Below, one piece after another: positions 1 to 9,260 of a DNA stretch of 64,000 nt. Under the pieces are notes generated by a model, which saw only the letters and a list, made by a program, of their open reading frames with translations, made no database searches and was not told the DNA's origin. This DNA is from Pseudomaricurvus alcaniphilus. GTDB taxonomy: Bacteria > Pseudomonadota > Gammaproteobacteria > Pseudomonadales > Cellvibrionaceae. Where the stretch lies: the NCBI RefSeq assembly GCF_011440395.1, contig NZ_JAAOIX010000010.1, positions 155,608-219,607 on the forward strand, given 5' to 3'. The number at the start of each line of letters is the position of its first letter. Within the stretch, counting starts at the first letter, position 1. Position numbers and translations under genes: made by a program.

Positions 1-1659
1 GGGGAAAAAAGTATAGCGGGTGTGGCCAGTAAAAATGGCGGTAACGATCACGGCCAGCAGGCCCGCAAAGATGACAACCGTAGTCATTTTGTTGCGCACA
101 CACAAGACCAGCAGCGGCTGATAGTATTTCAAGATTGCACGCTCAAACCCGTCGGCAAAATTGCGCTGCCACTGCTGCAGTTGGTTGAGATTTTTTTCCT
201 GGCCAACTTTGATATGTTTCAGGTGCGAGGGCAATACAAGCTTTGATTCGATCAGGGAAAACAGCAGTACCGGGATAACGATAAGCGGTATCTGGGCAAA
301 TATGGGCCCCCGTTGCCCCTCCATAAACAACAGTGGAGTAAAAGCAACGATGGTGGTGAGTACGCCAAAGGTAACCGGTACCGCCACTTCAGTGGTGCCA
401 TTGATGGCTGCCTGTAACCCGGACTCCGACTTTTGCAGATGGCTGTAAACGTTTTCACCGGTGACAATGGCATCATCAACGACGATGCCCAGCACAATAA
501 TGAACCCGAACAGGCTGATCATATTGAGGCTAACCCCCAGTATTGGCATCAGCAGCCAGGCACCACAAAAGCTGATGGGAATGCCGACAAATACCCAGAT
601 CGCAACCGCCGGCCGCAAGAATAATGAGAGTAATATGATGACCAGGACACCGCCTTGAATCGCGTTGCTGGCGAGGGTGTTGATGCGTTTCTTGATAACG
701 ACCGATTTGTCGTTCCAATAGTGCAGTTCGATATTGTCACTCAGTGTTTCCCGGCGCTTCTCCACATACGCCTTCACCTTGTCAGCAACCTCGATCACAC
801 TCTGGTCGCCCACGCTGAACACATCAACGATGGCCGCGAGGCGACCATTAAAGCGCGTGCGCACGGCCTTTTCCTCGAAGCCGTCGGTAACCGTGGCAAT
901 ATCCCCCAGCCGCAACAGGGTGCCGTTGGGGTTGCTTTTGATAACGATTTCTTCGAAATCGTCGCGCCGGTAGGCCTGCCCTTTGGAGCGAATCAGCACG
1001 TCCCCTCCGAGGGCTGAAATATTGCCGCCGGAAAGATCCAGCGAGCTTTGCGATATCGCCTCGGCAACCTCGCTCAGGGTAAGGTTGAATTCCCGCAGGC
1101 GATCCTGTCGCAATTCGATGGCCACTTCGTAGTCACGCACGCCCTCGATATCCGCTTGCGTAATGTTGGGCAATTGCAGGATATCCTGCTGCAGTTGTTC
1201 ACCCAGCTCCCGCATTTCCAGCTCCGAAACATCGCCGGCAATGGTTAAGGTGATGGCGGCTCGACGGCGCTGCGCCAGGGAAATAACAGGGCGTTCAGCG
1301 CCCACCGGAAAAGTATTGATCGAATCGACACGGCTTTTTACATCATCCAGCAACAAGCGGGCGTCATAACCTTCTTCCGCCTGGATTCTGACCGCTGTAC
1401 CCCCTTCGGCAGATACGCTGCTGTATTCCTTGATGCCTTGCAGGTCTTTTATCGCCTCTTCAATTCTTGTTGCCAGGCCCAGTTCGGCATCTTCCGGTGT
1501 CGCGCCGCGCAGCGTGACCCGCACGCTGATTTCGCGACTCTCAAACTCCGGAAAATATTCCAGCGCTATCCAGTGGGTCAGTGAATACAAGCCCAGCAGC
1601 GCTATGGTAATCATCAACAGATTGGCCGCCACATCATTCCTTGCAAACCAGGCGATCAT
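1..1659 (-). CDS. RND-family efflux permease, N-terminal 553 residues (3' end outside window)
   Basis: Inner-membrane proton-driven RND (AcrB/MexB/CzcA superfamily) pump subunit. I read the frame on the reverse strand. It opens with a membrane helix (MIAWFARNDVAANLLM), followed by a porter domain and then a cluster of membrane helices. The helix-4 motif GIVVDDAIVTGENVY is near residue 390 and contains the paired aspartates that carry protons in this family. The start ATG overlaps the stop of the upstream membrane-fusion gene in an ATGA, so the two are translationally coupled. The carboxyl half lies beyond base 1. Substrate cannot be told from sequence; the HAE (hydrophobic/amphiphilic efflux) type is likelier than metal export because the partner has no metal-binding N-terminus. 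The family is certain, the substrate unknown. Confidence 0.9.
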   Translation of the reverse strand, partial: MIAWFARNDVAANLLMITIALLGLYSLTHWIALEYFPEFESREISVRVTLRGATPEDAELGLATRIEEAIKDLQGIKEYSSVSAEGGTAVRIQAEEGYDARLLLDDVKSRVDSINTFPVGAERPVISLAQRRRAAITLTIAGDVSELEMRELGEQLQQDILQLPNITQADIEGVRDYEVAIELRQDRLREFNLTLSEVAEAISQSSLDLSGGNISALGGDVLIRSKGQAYRRDDFEEIVIKSNPNGTLLRLGDIATVTDGFEEKAVRTRFNGRLAAIVDVFSVGDQSVIEVADKVKAYVEKRRETLSDNIELHYWNDKSVVIKKRINTLASNAIQGGVLVIILLSLFLRPAVAIWVFVGIPISFCGAWLLMPILGVSLNMISLFGFIIVLGIVVDDAIVTGENVYSHLQKSESGLQAAINGTTEVAVPVTFGVLTTIVAFTPLLFMEGQRGPIFAQIPLIVIPVLLFSLIESKLVLPSHLKHIKVGQEKNLNQLQQWQRNFADGFERAILKYYQPLLVLCVRNKMTTVVIFAGLLAVIVTAIFTGHTRYTFFP

Positions 1660-2930
1660 ATTGCCGCTCCTTTTTTCCCTTTGCCCTGGTCGGCCACTCC
1701 ATCCCTGCCGGCATCGTAATCTTCAGCTGTTTTTCGGTTCACTTTTCCCGCCGCGGTTTGACCTTCATCGCGGGTCAATTTCACCAGCGTCCCCGAAGCT
1801 ACCTGCCCCAGTGGCGATACCACTAATTGATCCCCCGGACTGATGCCTGCCGAGATGATGGCTACTTCGCCATTTTGCCAGCTTATATCAATAGGTGTGC
1901 GGTAGACCGCGCCCTCTCGGTAGAGGTACACATAAGAGCCCTGGTAAATAGCCTTGTTGGGTATGCTGATGGCAGAATCCAGCGTGATGCCATCTATTTC
2001 GGCAGTCACATACTGACCAATCTTGAGCGGGAAGCGGCCCTCAGCTTTTTTGCCAAAGGGGTCGTCGATCCGGGCCACCACATACAGCTGGCGACTGCTG
2101 TCGTCAATGGAGCTGGCGGTGCGGATAATGTTGCCCTGCCAGACCTCTTGCCTGGCCAACTCCGAACCGATCCGCACCGATGGCATGCTTGCGGGGCTGT
2201 GCTCCTGGTGACGGTAGGCTTCTGGCAGATCCAGTAGCTGCAAGTCGTTATTTTTTATCGGTAGGCGAATCTCAACCGCATCCGTCGCATAGATTTCTCC
2301 CAGCACCGTATTGTTGGAAGCTACCTGGCCGAGATCAACGCTGGTTGAGAGTACCCGTCCATCAAAGGGGGCTCGAATGGATGTCCGTGCCAGATCAACT
2401 TTCGCTTTCCTTAACAGCGCCTTGGCCGAGCTTACATTGGCCTGGGCCGCTTTTAGCTGCGGTTCGCGCATGACCAGGGGCTTGGCGGTTGTGTTGTTGC
2501 CCAGGCGCTCCCAGTCGGCCCGCGCCTGCTCCGCCTGGGCGTATTCCTCAGCCAGGCGTTGTTCCGCCTCGGCCAGGCTCGCTTGCGCAATATCCACCGC
2601 AATTTCGTAGTCTGTCGCATCTATCTGCAGCAGCAGTTCACCCTTGCGGAAGAAGCCGCCGTCCCTGAAGCGCTCAGAGACATGCTCCACGCGACCGCTC
2701 ACCTGCGCCACCAACTTGCTTCGGGTGCGGGGTTCCACCAATCCGTAGGACAATACTCTAGGCGTAATGCTTGATCTCTGGATTTCGATCGCTTCAACAC
2801 TGATCTTGGGGTCTGTGTTTGCATTGCGTTTTTCAGGTTTTGGCTCTGAGAGTATCAGTGCGGCCACGATGATAATAACCACCCCTAGTATGACAATGGG
2901 AAGTATTCGTTTCCTTGATTTGGCCTGCAT
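1656..2930 (-). CDS. RND efflux periplasmic adaptor (membrane fusion protein, HlyD/AcrA family)
   Basis: Periplasmic adaptor linking the RND permease to an outer-membrane channel. The 424-residue protein begins with a basic stretch and one membrane anchor (PIVILGVVIIIVAALIL). A biotinyl-lipoyl-like half (VSGRVEHV), a long alpha-helical hairpin rich in Ala, Glu and Gln (about residues 110-180), the second lipoyl half (IRAPFDGRV) and beta-barrel/membrane-proximal domains follow. A longer frame runs upstream to 3038. I chose the ATG at 2930 because it gives a normal signal anchor and has an AGGA about 7 bases upstream. The stop overlaps the permease start by 4 bases, so the two form one operon. 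No lipobox is visible, so it is anchored by the helix rather than by lipid. Confidence 0.9.
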   Translation of the reverse strand: MQAKSRKRILPIVILGVVIIIVAALILSEPKPEKRNANTDPKISVEAIEIQRSSITPRVLSYGLVEPRTRSKLVAQVSGRVEHVSERFRDGGFFRKGELLLQIDATDYEIAVDIAQASLAEAEQRLAEEYAQAEQARADWERLGNNTTAKPLVMREPQLKAAQANVSSAKALLRKAKVDLARTSIRAPFDGRVLSTSVDLGQVASNNTVLGEIYATDAVEIRLPIKNNDLQLLDLPEAYRHQEHSPASMPSVRIGSELARQEVWQGNIIRTASSIDDSSRQLYVVARIDDPFGKKAEGRFPLKIGQYVTAEIDGITLDSAISIPNKAIYQGSYVYLYREGAVYRTPIDISWQNGEVAIISAGISPGDQLVVSPLGQVASGTLVKLTRDEGQTAAGKVNRKTAEDYDAGRDGVADQGKGKKGAAI

Positions 2931-3181
2931 TGGGCGTCCTGTCTGTTGCTGCGGTAATGAATGAAACTCGGATCGATCACGGTTCCTGGTGATCTGGCCG
3001 CTAACAGGGAGAATAAACGCCCTGTTGCCGGCAAGCAATGGAACGGTTTACCTGGAGGCTGTTCTTCGTCATTAACGGGGGAGGAGGGCAAAAGCAGCTT
3101 GTCCAAATTGCTCGGCCGCAATTTGACTCTTCATCATGAACGGGGGTGGGCGGTTCTGCGTCGCCCGGCAGCGACACAACA

Positions 3182-3225
3182 TCAAACAAAAAAGGCCCAC
3201 CCGAGGGTGAGCCTTTTTTGTTTGA
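3182..3225. terminator. Bidirectional rho-independent terminator
   Basis: Long nearly perfect inverted repeat (TCAAACAAAAAAGGC paired with GCCTTTTTTGTTTGA) around a GC-rich core. It carries an A-run on one arm and a T-run on the other, so it can terminate from either side. It ends transcription of tRNA-Met on the minus strand, just before the divergently placed efflux operon. Confidence 0.9.
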
Positions 3226-3228
3226 AGA

Positions 3229-3305
3229 TGGTAGCTAGGGGCGGACTTGAACCGCCGACCCCAGCATTATGAGTGCTGTGCTCTAACCAGCTGAGCTACC
3301 TAGCC
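3229..3305 (-). tRNA. tRNA-Met (anticodon CAT, elongator)
   Basis: A 77-nt cloverleaf read on the minus strand. The anticodon stem CAGCA/TGCTG encloses the loop CTCATAA with anticodon CAT. The T-arm contains GGTTCAAGTCC, and the CCA end is encoded. The anticodon stem lacks the three G-C pairs of initiator tRNA, and the sequence closely resembles elongator tRNA-Met of E. coli. The first acceptor pair is G1-U72 rather than G-C. Linkage downstream of ychF matches Pseudomonas. The strong terminator at 3182-3225 follows directly. Confidence 0.95.
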
Positions 3306-3402
3306 ATCGTTTCGAGGGGCGCTATTCTGCTGATTTGGCCGCCCCGTGTCAAGGATTCTATGTGCTTGTTTTTACTGGATCTGTTCAGTATCGGCGGAGC
3401 CG

Positions 3403-4494
3403 TCACACATTGAAACGGAAGTGCACTACGTCGCCGTCTTTGACGATATATTCCTTGCCTTCCAGGCGCCATTTGCCGGCGTCTTTGGCGCCCTGTTCGC
3501 CGTTATTGCTGATGAAGTCATCGTAGGCCACCACTTCTGCGCGGATAAAGCCTTTCTCAAAGTCGGTGTGGATTTTACCGGCCGCCTGGGGGGCGGTGGC
3601 GCCCACGGGAATGGTCCAGGCGCGCACTTCCTTGACCCCGGCGGTGAAGTAGGTTTGCAGGCCGAGCAATTCGTAGCCGGCGCGAATGACCCGGTTCAGG
3701 CCCGGCTCTTCCATGCCCAGCTCTTGCAAGAACTCCATTTTTTCCTCGTCGTCCAGCTCGGCGATCTCGGCCTCCAGCTTGTTGCAGATGGGGACCACCA
3801 CGGCGCCTTCCTCCTCGGCGATTTTGCGCACGGCGTCGAGGTGCGGGTTGTTGTCAAAACCTTCCTCGTCCACGTTGGCGATGTACATGGTGGGCTTGAG
3901 CGTCATCAGCGACAGTTCGCGCAGCTGTTTCAGCTCGTCTTTATTGAGGCTGAAGCTGCGCAGTGGCTTGGCTTCGTTCAGGTGCGGCAGCACTTTCTCC
4001 AGCAGGGCCTTCATGGCCATGGCGTGCTTGTCCTGGCCCTTGGCGGCCTTGGCGTAGCGGTTGGCGGCCTTCTCGCAGGTTTCCAGGTCGGCCAGGGCCA
4101 GCTCGGTGTTGATCACCTCAATGTCGGCGATGGGGTTGATCTTGCCTTCGACGTGAATCACGTTCTCGTCGTCGAAGCAGCGCACCACGTGGGCGATGGC
4201 GTCGGTCTCGCGAATGTTGGCCAGGAACTGGTTGCCGAGGCCCTCACCCTTGGAGGCGCCGGCGACCAGGCCGGCGATATCGACGAACTCCATGGTGGTG
4301 GGGACGATGCGCTCGGGCTTGACGATGGCCGCCAGCTTGTCCTGGCGGGGGTCGGGCACCGGCACTATGCCGGAGTTTGGCTCAATGGTGCAGAACGGAA
4401 AGTTTTCCGCGCCGATTCCAGCCTTGGTCAAGGCGTTGAATAAGGTGGATTTGCCCACGTTCGGCAGGCCGACAATGCCGCAATTAAAACCCAT
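3403..4494 (-). CDS. ychF: Redox-regulated ATPase YchF (Obg-family, binds ribosomes)
   Basis: Cytosolic P-loop NTPase of the Obg/TRAFAC group that prefers ATP and associates with the 70S ribosome. The 363-residue length is typical. The Walker A motif [12 protein letters not shown] is near residue 9 and the switch region DIAGLV near 73. The NVDE motif near 205 replaces the NKxD guanine-specificity motif, which is the hallmark of YchF as an ATPase. A coiled-coil insertion follows, then a C-terminal TGS domain (about 280-363, ending [13 protein letters not shown]). It lies downstream of pth and the Prx-Grx gene on the same strand, with a 284-base gap that may hold its own promoter. Confidence 0.98.
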   Translation of the reverse strand: MGFNCGIVGLPNVGKSTLFNALTKAGIGAENFPFCTIEPNSGIVPVPDPRQDKLAAIVKPERIVPTTMEFVDIAGLVAGASKGEGLGNQFLANIRETDAIAHVVRCFDDENVIHVEGKINPIADIEVINTELALADLETCEKAANRYAKAAKGQDKHAMAMKALLEKVLPHLNEAKPLRSFSLNKDELKQLRELSLMTLKPTMYIANVDEEGFDNNPHLDAVRKIAEEEGAVVVPICNKLEAEIAELDDEEKMEFLQELGMEEPGLNRVIRAGYELLGLQTYFTAGVKEVRAWTIPVGATAPQAAGKIHTDFEKGFIRAEVVAYDDFISNNGEQGAKDAGKWRLEGKEYIVKDGDVVHFRFNV

Positions 4495-4778
4495 AGTGGT
4501 GTCTCTTTAGCGCTTTCAATAGATAAGAAGGATGGATGCACAGCCTGTGGCTGGTTTGGGGCGGCATTCTACTACAGAGTGGCTGCTTGTGCTCAGTTTA
4601 TGGGCGGGCAGAGGCGGCAGGTTGTGGTCGGCAACAGGCTGGTGGCCTGGTAGCACTCCCGAGCCCTGTAGGAAGTGACTGCGGTATGTCGCTGCCACCG
4701 GTTACTGCTCGTGCTGTGGCCCTGGACCGCGCGCTCGGGAGCGGTACAGGGCTCGAGGTAATTATTGAAGCGTGCGGG

Positions 4779-5516
4779 TTACTGGGTCGCGCACCAGGCT
4801 TCCAGTTCGTCGGCGCCACCGACACAGATGCCATCGATAAACACCTGCGGGGTAGTGCCCTTGCCGCTGATGGCCGCCAGGGAGCTGTAGCTGATACCCT
4901 TGGTGCCGAGCACGATTTCTTCGAAGCGCATGCCCTTGTCGTGCAGCAGTTTTTTGGCGCGGGCGCAGTGGGAGCAGCCGGGCTTGGTGAGCATGGAAAT
5001 ACGCTTGGGCAGGTTGGCCTTGGCGTTGATGTAGTTGAGCATGGTGTCGGCGTCCGAGACCTTGAAGGGGTCGCCGGGCACATCGGCTTCGATAAACTGC
5101 TTCTCGATCACGCCGTTGACCACCAGCATGGAGTAGCGCCAGGAGCGCTCACCAAAGCCCAGGTCAGTTTTGTTGACCAGCATACCCATGCCGCGGCTGA
5201 AGTCGCCGTTGCCGTCGGGCAAAAAGTGGATCTTGTCGGCGTCCTGATCCTTCTGCCAGGCCTCCATCACAAAGGCGTCGTTGACCGACAGGCAGATAAT
5301 GTCGTCCACGCCCTCTTTGGCGAACACCGGTGCCAGCTCGTTAAAGCGAGGCAGGTGGGTGGAGGAGCAGGTGGGGGTAAAGGCGCCGGGCAGGGCAAAC
5401 AAAATGACCTTCTTGTTGGCAAACAGGTCGTCAGTGGTGACATTGACCCATTCGTTGCCCTGGCGGGTACGGAAAGTAACTTGGGGTACGGCTTGGCCTT
5501 CACGATTCTCTAACAT
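4779..5516 (-). CDS. Peroxiredoxin-glutaredoxin fusion (Prx5/Grx hybrid peroxidase)
   Basis: A 245-residue protein that fuses a type-5 peroxiredoxin to a glutaredoxin. It reduces hydroperoxides with glutathione as electron donor. The peroxidase domain (residues 1-165) has the active motif PGAFTPTCSSTHLPRF with the peroxidatic cysteine at about position 50. The glutaredoxin domain (170-245) has a CSHC active site (Cys181, Cys184) instead of the usual CPYC/CPFC, then the TTPQVFIDG cis-proline motif that holds glutathione. Haemophilus and Chromatium fusions have the same domain order. The region just upstream (5540-5600) is AT-rich and probably contains the promoter. Cytosolic. Confidence 0.95.
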   Translation of the reverse strand: MLENREGQAVPQVTFRTRQGNEWVNVTTDDLFANKKVILFALPGAFTPTCSSTHLPRFNELAPVFAKEGVDDIICLSVNDAFVMEAWQKDQDADKIHFLPDGNGDFSRGMGMLVNKTDLGFGERSWRYSMLVVNGVIEKQFIEADVPGDPFKVSDADTMLNYINAKANLPKRISMLTKPGCSHCARAKKLLHDKGMRFEEIVLGTKGISYSSLAAISGKGTTPQVFIDGICVGGADELEAWCATQ

Positions 5517-5613
5517 AGCTTTGGTTTCCTGTGTGTGGTTGGATATGGGGCTAGTATATTAGAGTTCGTAATTTAATAAATATAATTAATGATATGGGGG
5601 TGATAGCGTCAGC

Positions 5614-6219
5614 TTATCGATAGGGCGCGGAGCTGTTATTGCGGGTGTGCAGCTCTTTCATGGCGCTGTTCCATTGTCCCTGCAGTAACAGCGGTACTAC
5701 CTTGCTGGCGGCGTAGATGGCGTCTTCAATTTTCTGAAACTCCTCGGAGGGCGCCTTTTTCAGCACGTAATTGGACACCAGCTTGGCGTTGCCCGGGTGA
5801 CCGATGCCCAGGCGCAGGCGGGCAAAGTTGTTGTTATTGCCGAGTGCGCTGATGGTGTCGCGCAGGCCATTGTGGCCGCCGTGACCACCGCCCAGTTTAA
5901 GCCGCGCCACGCCTGGCTCCAGATCGAGTTCGTCGTGGGCCACCAGAATGGCCTCGGGCGGTATCTTGTAAAAGTTGGCGATGGCGCCCACCGCCTGGCC
6001 ACTGCGGTTCATAAATGTGGTGGGGATCAGGAGCCGCACCGGCACGCCGTCGAGGCTGGCGAGGGCGGTCAGGCCAAAAAACTTCTTGTCTGCGGCGAGG
6101 CTGGCGCCCGCCTGGCGAGCCAGTTCGATAACGAAGTCGGCGCCGGCGTTGTGACGGGTGAGGTGGTATTCGCTACCGGGGTTGCCGAGGCCAACGATCA
6201 GCTGAATAGGGGTGTCCAT
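5614..6219 (-). CDS. pth: Peptidyl-tRNA hydrolase
   Basis: Cytosolic enzyme that cleaves the ester bond of peptidyl-tRNA released by stalled or aborted translation and recycles the tRNA. The 201-residue length is usual. The N-terminal [10 protein letters not shown] and TRHNAG motifs place the catalytic histidine at residue 23. FMNRSGQAV and [11 protein letters not shown] are the other family signatures, and [12 protein letters not shown] carries the conserved substrate-contact Asn. It sits immediately downstream of rplY, as in many gammaproteobacteria, with the rplY terminator between them. Confidence 0.98.
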   Translation of the reverse strand: MDTPIQLIVGLGNPGSEYHLTRHNAGADFVIELARQAGASLAADKKFFGLTALASLDGVPVRLLIPTTFMNRSGQAVGAIANFYKIPPEAILVAHDELDLEPGVARLKLGGGHGGHNGLRDTISALGNNNNFARLRLGIGHPGNAKLVSNYVLKKAPSEEFQKIEDAIYAASKVVPLLLQGQWNSAMKELHTRNNSSAPYR

Positions 6220-6298
6220 ATTAACTCTGTCTATAGTAACTCTGCCGCTGTTTTGGCGATTTCTTTGGTGGTATTTGTCGCGAGTATTGGTGTTGCCT

Positions 6299-6340
6299 AA
6301 AACAAAAACGGCCGGGAGATGTCAGCATTTCCCGGCCGTT
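6299..6340 (-). terminator. Rho-independent terminator after rplY
   Basis: Inverted repeat ACGGCCGGGA / TCCCGGCCGT around a 12-base loop. Read on the minus strand it is followed by TTTTTGTTTT. It lies 23 bases past the rplY stop and before pth. Confidence 0.9.
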
Positions 6341-6362
6341 GGTGTTGCTCAGAGCGTGTGGC

Positions 6363-7022
6363 TTACTCGGCTGGAGTCTCGCCTTCTTCTCCGGCTTCAG
6401 CTTCGGCTTCAGTGCCTTCTTCGTCTTCGACGGCGACGCCCTTCAGCTTGTTCACGGAGACCACGGCGTTATCGTGATCTTCACCGTGTGACAGGTCTAC
6501 CGAAGTAACGCCTGCAGGCAGCTTGAGGTCAGAGATGTGCACGATCTGGTCAAGCTCGACGTTGAGCATATCCACTTCGATGTACTCGGGCAGATCGCCA
6601 GGCAGACAGGTGATCGCCAGGTCGTTCATCAGGCGAGAAATGCTGCCGCCCTGTTCCTTGACGCCTTTACAGGCTTCTTCGTTGGTGAAGTGCAGCGGCA
6701 CGTTGACGGTTACTTCCTTGTCCATGGAGACACGGATAAAGTCCGCGTGCAGGACCAGGGGCTTGGCCGGGTGGCGCTGCAGGTCTTTCAACAGCACGGT
6801 TTCGCTGTCACCGCCGACTTTCAGGGTGATAACGTGAGAGTAGAAAGCCTCGTTTTCCAGTTGCTTGAGCAAGTCCTTGTGGGGAACCTGGATATTGGCT
6901 GGGGCTTTCTCGCCACCGTAAACGATGGCGGGCACTTGGCCTTCGAGACGACGCAGGCGGCGGCTCGCACCTTTCCCTGCGTCCTCGCGAAGGACGGCAT
7001 TCAATACAAAATCTTCAGACAT
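6363..7022 (-). CDS. rplY: Large-subunit ribosomal protein bL25 (CTC form)
   Basis: Binds 5S rRNA in the 50S subunit. At 219 residues this is the long CTC form. It has an N-terminal 5S-binding domain (about 1-95, with GASRRLRRLEGQVPAIVYGG and the HADFIRV signature) and a C-terminal beta-rich TL5/CTC domain (about 100-185). An acidic tail of Glu and Ala (residues 195-219) may be disordered. A GAGGA element stands about 9 bases before the ATG. It follows prs on the same strand but is separated from it by a terminator. Confidence 0.98.
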   Translation of the reverse strand: MSEDFVLNAVLREDAGKGASRRLRRLEGQVPAIVYGGEKAPANIQVPHKDLLKQLENEAFYSHVITLKVGGDSETVLLKDLQRHPAKPLVLHADFIRVSMDKEVTVNVPLHFTNEEACKGVKEQGGSISRLMNDLAITCLPGDLPEYIEVDMLNVELDQIVHISDLKLPAGVTSVDLSHGEDHDNAVVSVNKLKGVAVEDEEGTEAEAEAGEEGETPAE

Positions 7023-7087
7023 GTGTCTATTCCTCGATAAATCTGCCAGATTCCGCGACCAGAAACCGGGCAGCTATTAAAAACACC

Positions 7088-7131
7088 AAAGCCTGCACAT
7101 GATCCCCTAGTTGGGGTCGAAGGCAGGCTTT
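7088..7131 (-). terminator. Rho-independent terminator after prs
   Basis: Outer stem AAAGCCTGC / GCAGGCTTT with an inner stem formed by the GATCCCC and GGGGTC arms. On the minus strand it is followed by GGTGTTTTTAATAG. It lies between the prs stop and the rplY start, so rplY must also have a promoter or depend on read-through. Confidence 0.8.
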
Positions 7132-7173
7132 AGCGGCTTATCCGAACCAATGTTTGCCGTTGTTTATGACAAG

Positions 7174-8115
7174 TTAGCGAAACATTGCGCTCAAGGATTC
7201 TTCGTTGCTCAAGCGGCGAACCGCTTCGGCCAGCATGGCCGACAAAGTGAGCTGGCGGATTCTATCACAATTTTTCAGGTTGTCACGCAGCGGTATTGAA
7301 TCCGTGACCACCAGTTCATCCAGAACGGAGTTGTTGATGTTGTGCAGGGCATTGCCGGACAGCACCGGGTGGGTACAGTAGGCGACCACCTTGTTGGCGC
7401 CGAACTCTTTCAGGGCGCGGGCGGCATTGCAGAGGGTGCCGGCGGTGTCGACCATATCGTCGATCAGCAGGCAGGTGCGGTCTTCAACGTCGCCGATCAG
7501 GTTCATGACCTCGGTGACGTTGGCCTTGGGTCGACGCTTGTCGATAATGGCCAGTTCGATGTCCAGCTGTTTGGCCAGGGCCCGGGCCCGCACTACACCG
7601 CCGATGTCGGGGGAGACCACGATCAGCTTTTCATAGTGTTGCTTGCAGATGTCGTCCAGCAGGACCGGTGAGCCGTAAACGTTGTCGACCGGAACGTCGA
7701 AGAAGCCCTGAATCTGCTCGGCGTGCAGGTCGACGGTCAGTACCCGGTCTACCCCGGCGCCTACCATCATGTCGGCGACTACCTTGGCGGTGATCGGCAC
7801 CCGTGCGGATCGCACCCGGCGGTCCTGGCGAGCGTAGCCAAAGTAGGGCACCACCGCGGTGATGCGGCCGGCGGATGCGCGTCGCAAGCCGTCGACCATG
7901 ACGATCAGTTCCATCAGGTTGTCATTGGTGGGGGCGCAGGTTGGCTGCACTACAAAGACGTCGCGGCCGCGAACATTTTCGTTCAGTTCTACCGTGATCT
8001 CGCCGTCTGAAAACTTGCCTACGGTGGCGTCGCCCATGGGGATGCCGAGGCGGTCCACGATTTGATGAGCCAGTTCAGGGTTGGCGTTGCCGGTAAAAAC
8101 CATTAAGTCAGCCAC
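7174..8115 (-). CDS. prs: Ribose-phosphate pyrophosphokinase (PRPP synthetase)
   Basis: Transfers pyrophosphate from ATP to ribose 5-phosphate to form PRPP, the precursor of purines, pyrimidines, histidine, tryptophan and NAD. The 313-residue, class I bacterial protein shows the ATP-binding segment SFxxD-like [16 protein letters not shown], the catalytic flexible-loop region YARQDRRVR, and the PRPP-binding loop [12 protein letters not shown] near residue 218. It lies downstream of tRNA-Gln and ispE, as in Pseudomonas. Its transcribed leader (8116-8337) contains two stable hairpins. Cytosolic; hexameric in the family. Confidence 0.98.
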   Translation of the reverse strand: MADLMVFTGNANPELAHQIVDRLGIPMGDATVGKFSDGEITVELNENVRGRDVFVVQPTCAPTNDNLMELIVMVDGLRRASAGRITAVVPYFGYARQDRRVRSARVPITAKVVADMMVGAGVDRVLTVDLHAEQIQGFFDVPVDNVYGSPVLLDDICKQHYEKLIVVSPDIGGVVRARALAKQLDIELAIIDKRRPKANVTEVMNLIGDVEDRTCLLIDDMVDTAGTLCNAARALKEFGANKVVAYCTHPVLSGNALHNINNSVLDELVVTDSIPLRDNLKNCDRIRQLTLSAMLAEAVRRLSNEESLSAMFR

Positions 8116-8223
8116 GGGGGTACCTTTTGCAGAAGATTGTAGTGGTAGGGCGTAAGCAGGTTTTGGGGTCCTGTTATATTCTTACAAAATCTTAATGCTG
8201 GTGCGGTGCTCGGGAGGGGGCTG

Positions 8224-8268
8224 GGTGTCGAAAGCGACACCGGGATGGATATACCGGGCTGACCCGGT
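8224..8268 (-). promoter_or_regulatory. Paired hairpins between tRNA-Gln and prs
   Basis: Two short perfect stems lie in the 222-base gap: GGTGTCG/CGACACC with an AAAG loop at 8224-8241, and ACCGGG/CCCGGT at 8253-8268. Neither is followed by a T-run, so they are not classical terminators. They could be an RNA-processing signal downstream of the tRNA or a structured prs leader. Function is inferred only. Confidence 0.35.
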
Positions 8269-8337
8269 TTGATCCATTGGCCACTGTCCCGGTAACCAGA
8301 CGACATGAATCAATATGTTTCAAGCCATCTATTTATA

Positions 8338-8412
8338 TGGCTGGGGTGGAAGGATTCGAACCTTCGCATGACGGGATCAAAACCCGCTGCCTTACCGCTT
8401 GGCTACACCCCA
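8338..8412 (-). tRNA. tRNA-Gln (anticodon TTG)
   Basis: 75-nt cloverleaf on the minus strand. Acceptor TGGGGTG pairs with CACCCCA. The anticodon stem GCGGG/CCCGT (one G-T pair) encloses TTTTGAT with anticodon TTG, the T-arm has GGTTCGAATCC, and CCA is encoded. It lies between ispE and prs, a conserved linkage in Pseudomonas-type genomes. Confidence 0.95.
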
Positions 8413-8420
8413 GTAGCAAC

Positions 8421-9260
8421 TTAACTGGCTAGCAGTTGGTGCGCTGGTGACTGGTTGACGGCGCCTGCAACAAAACCCCGCAGGGGTGGTTGCAGTTGCT
8501 CCAGAACCCTGATTGCATCGGCCCTGTTGGCGAATGCGGCATACACACAGGCTCCGGTTCCAGTCATCCTGGCATCGCCGTATTGGCTCAGCCAGCGCAG
8601 TGCGAAATCTACCTCAGGATAGAGTTTTCGTACCAGTGGCTCGCAGTCATTTCGGCCACCCTGCTCCAGAAAGGCCGCTACTGTAATGGCCGAGCTGTCT
8701 CTTGTCAAATCTTTGTGGGAAAAAATCCTGGCGGTGGAAACATGGCAATCCGGCGCCACCACCAGGTACCATTTTTGCTCCAGCTCAAGGGCTTGCAGCT
8801 GCTCCCCGATGCCCTCGGCCCAGGCAGTTTTGCCGCGTACGAAGACCGGTACGTCGGCCCCCAGTTGGCGTCCCAGTTCGGCCAGTTCATCGAGTTCGAG
8901 CTGCAGTTGCCAGAGTTGGTTGAGGGCCAGCAGGGTGGTGGCGGCGTCGCTGCTGCCGCCGCCAATACCGCCGCCCATGGGCAGTCGTTTGCGCAGTTCA
9001 ATATTGGCGCCGCGGCGGCTGTCGCCGTGCTGTTGTAACAGGCGGGCGGCCCGCACCACGAGGTTGTCTTCGCTGGCCAGCCCCGGGATTTCCGGGCGCA
9101 GCTGGATCTGGTTGTCAGCGCGGGTTTCAAAGTGGAGTTCGTCGCCGTAATCCAGTAATTGAAATACGGTTTGCAGATTGTGGTAGCCGTCACTGCGTCG
9201 CCCGGTGATGTGCAGGAACAAGTTGAGCTTGGCCGGTGCCGGAAGGGTCAATGCTGTCAC
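8421..9260 (-). CDS. ispE: 4-diphosphocytidyl-2-C-methyl-D-erythritol kinase
   Basis: GHMP-family kinase of the MEP isoprenoid pathway that phosphorylates CDP-methylerythritol at the 2-hydroxyl. The 279-residue protein starts with the substrate-binding [16 protein letters not shown] segment. It carries the ATP-binding GHMP motif [17 protein letters not shown] near residue 93 and the C-terminal [10 protein letters not shown] glycine loop near 235. Its ATG overlaps the lolB stop by 4 bases (ATGA), so lolB-ispE is an operon. IspH, a later enzyme of the same pathway, is at 43679-44623. Confidence 0.97.
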   Translation of the reverse strand: MTALTLPAPAKLNLFLHITGRRSDGYHNLQTVFQLLDYGDELHFETRADNQIQLRPEIPGLASEDNLVVRAARLLQQHGDSRRGANIELRKRLPMGGGIGGGSSDAATTLLALNQLWQLQLELDELAELGRQLGADVPVFVRGKTAWAEGIGEQLQALELEQKWYLVVAPDCHVSTARIFSHKDLTRDSSAITVAAFLEQGGRNDCEPLVRKLYPEVDFALRWLSQYGDARMTGTGACVYAAFANRADAIRVLEQLQPPLRGFVAGAVNQSPAHQLLAS

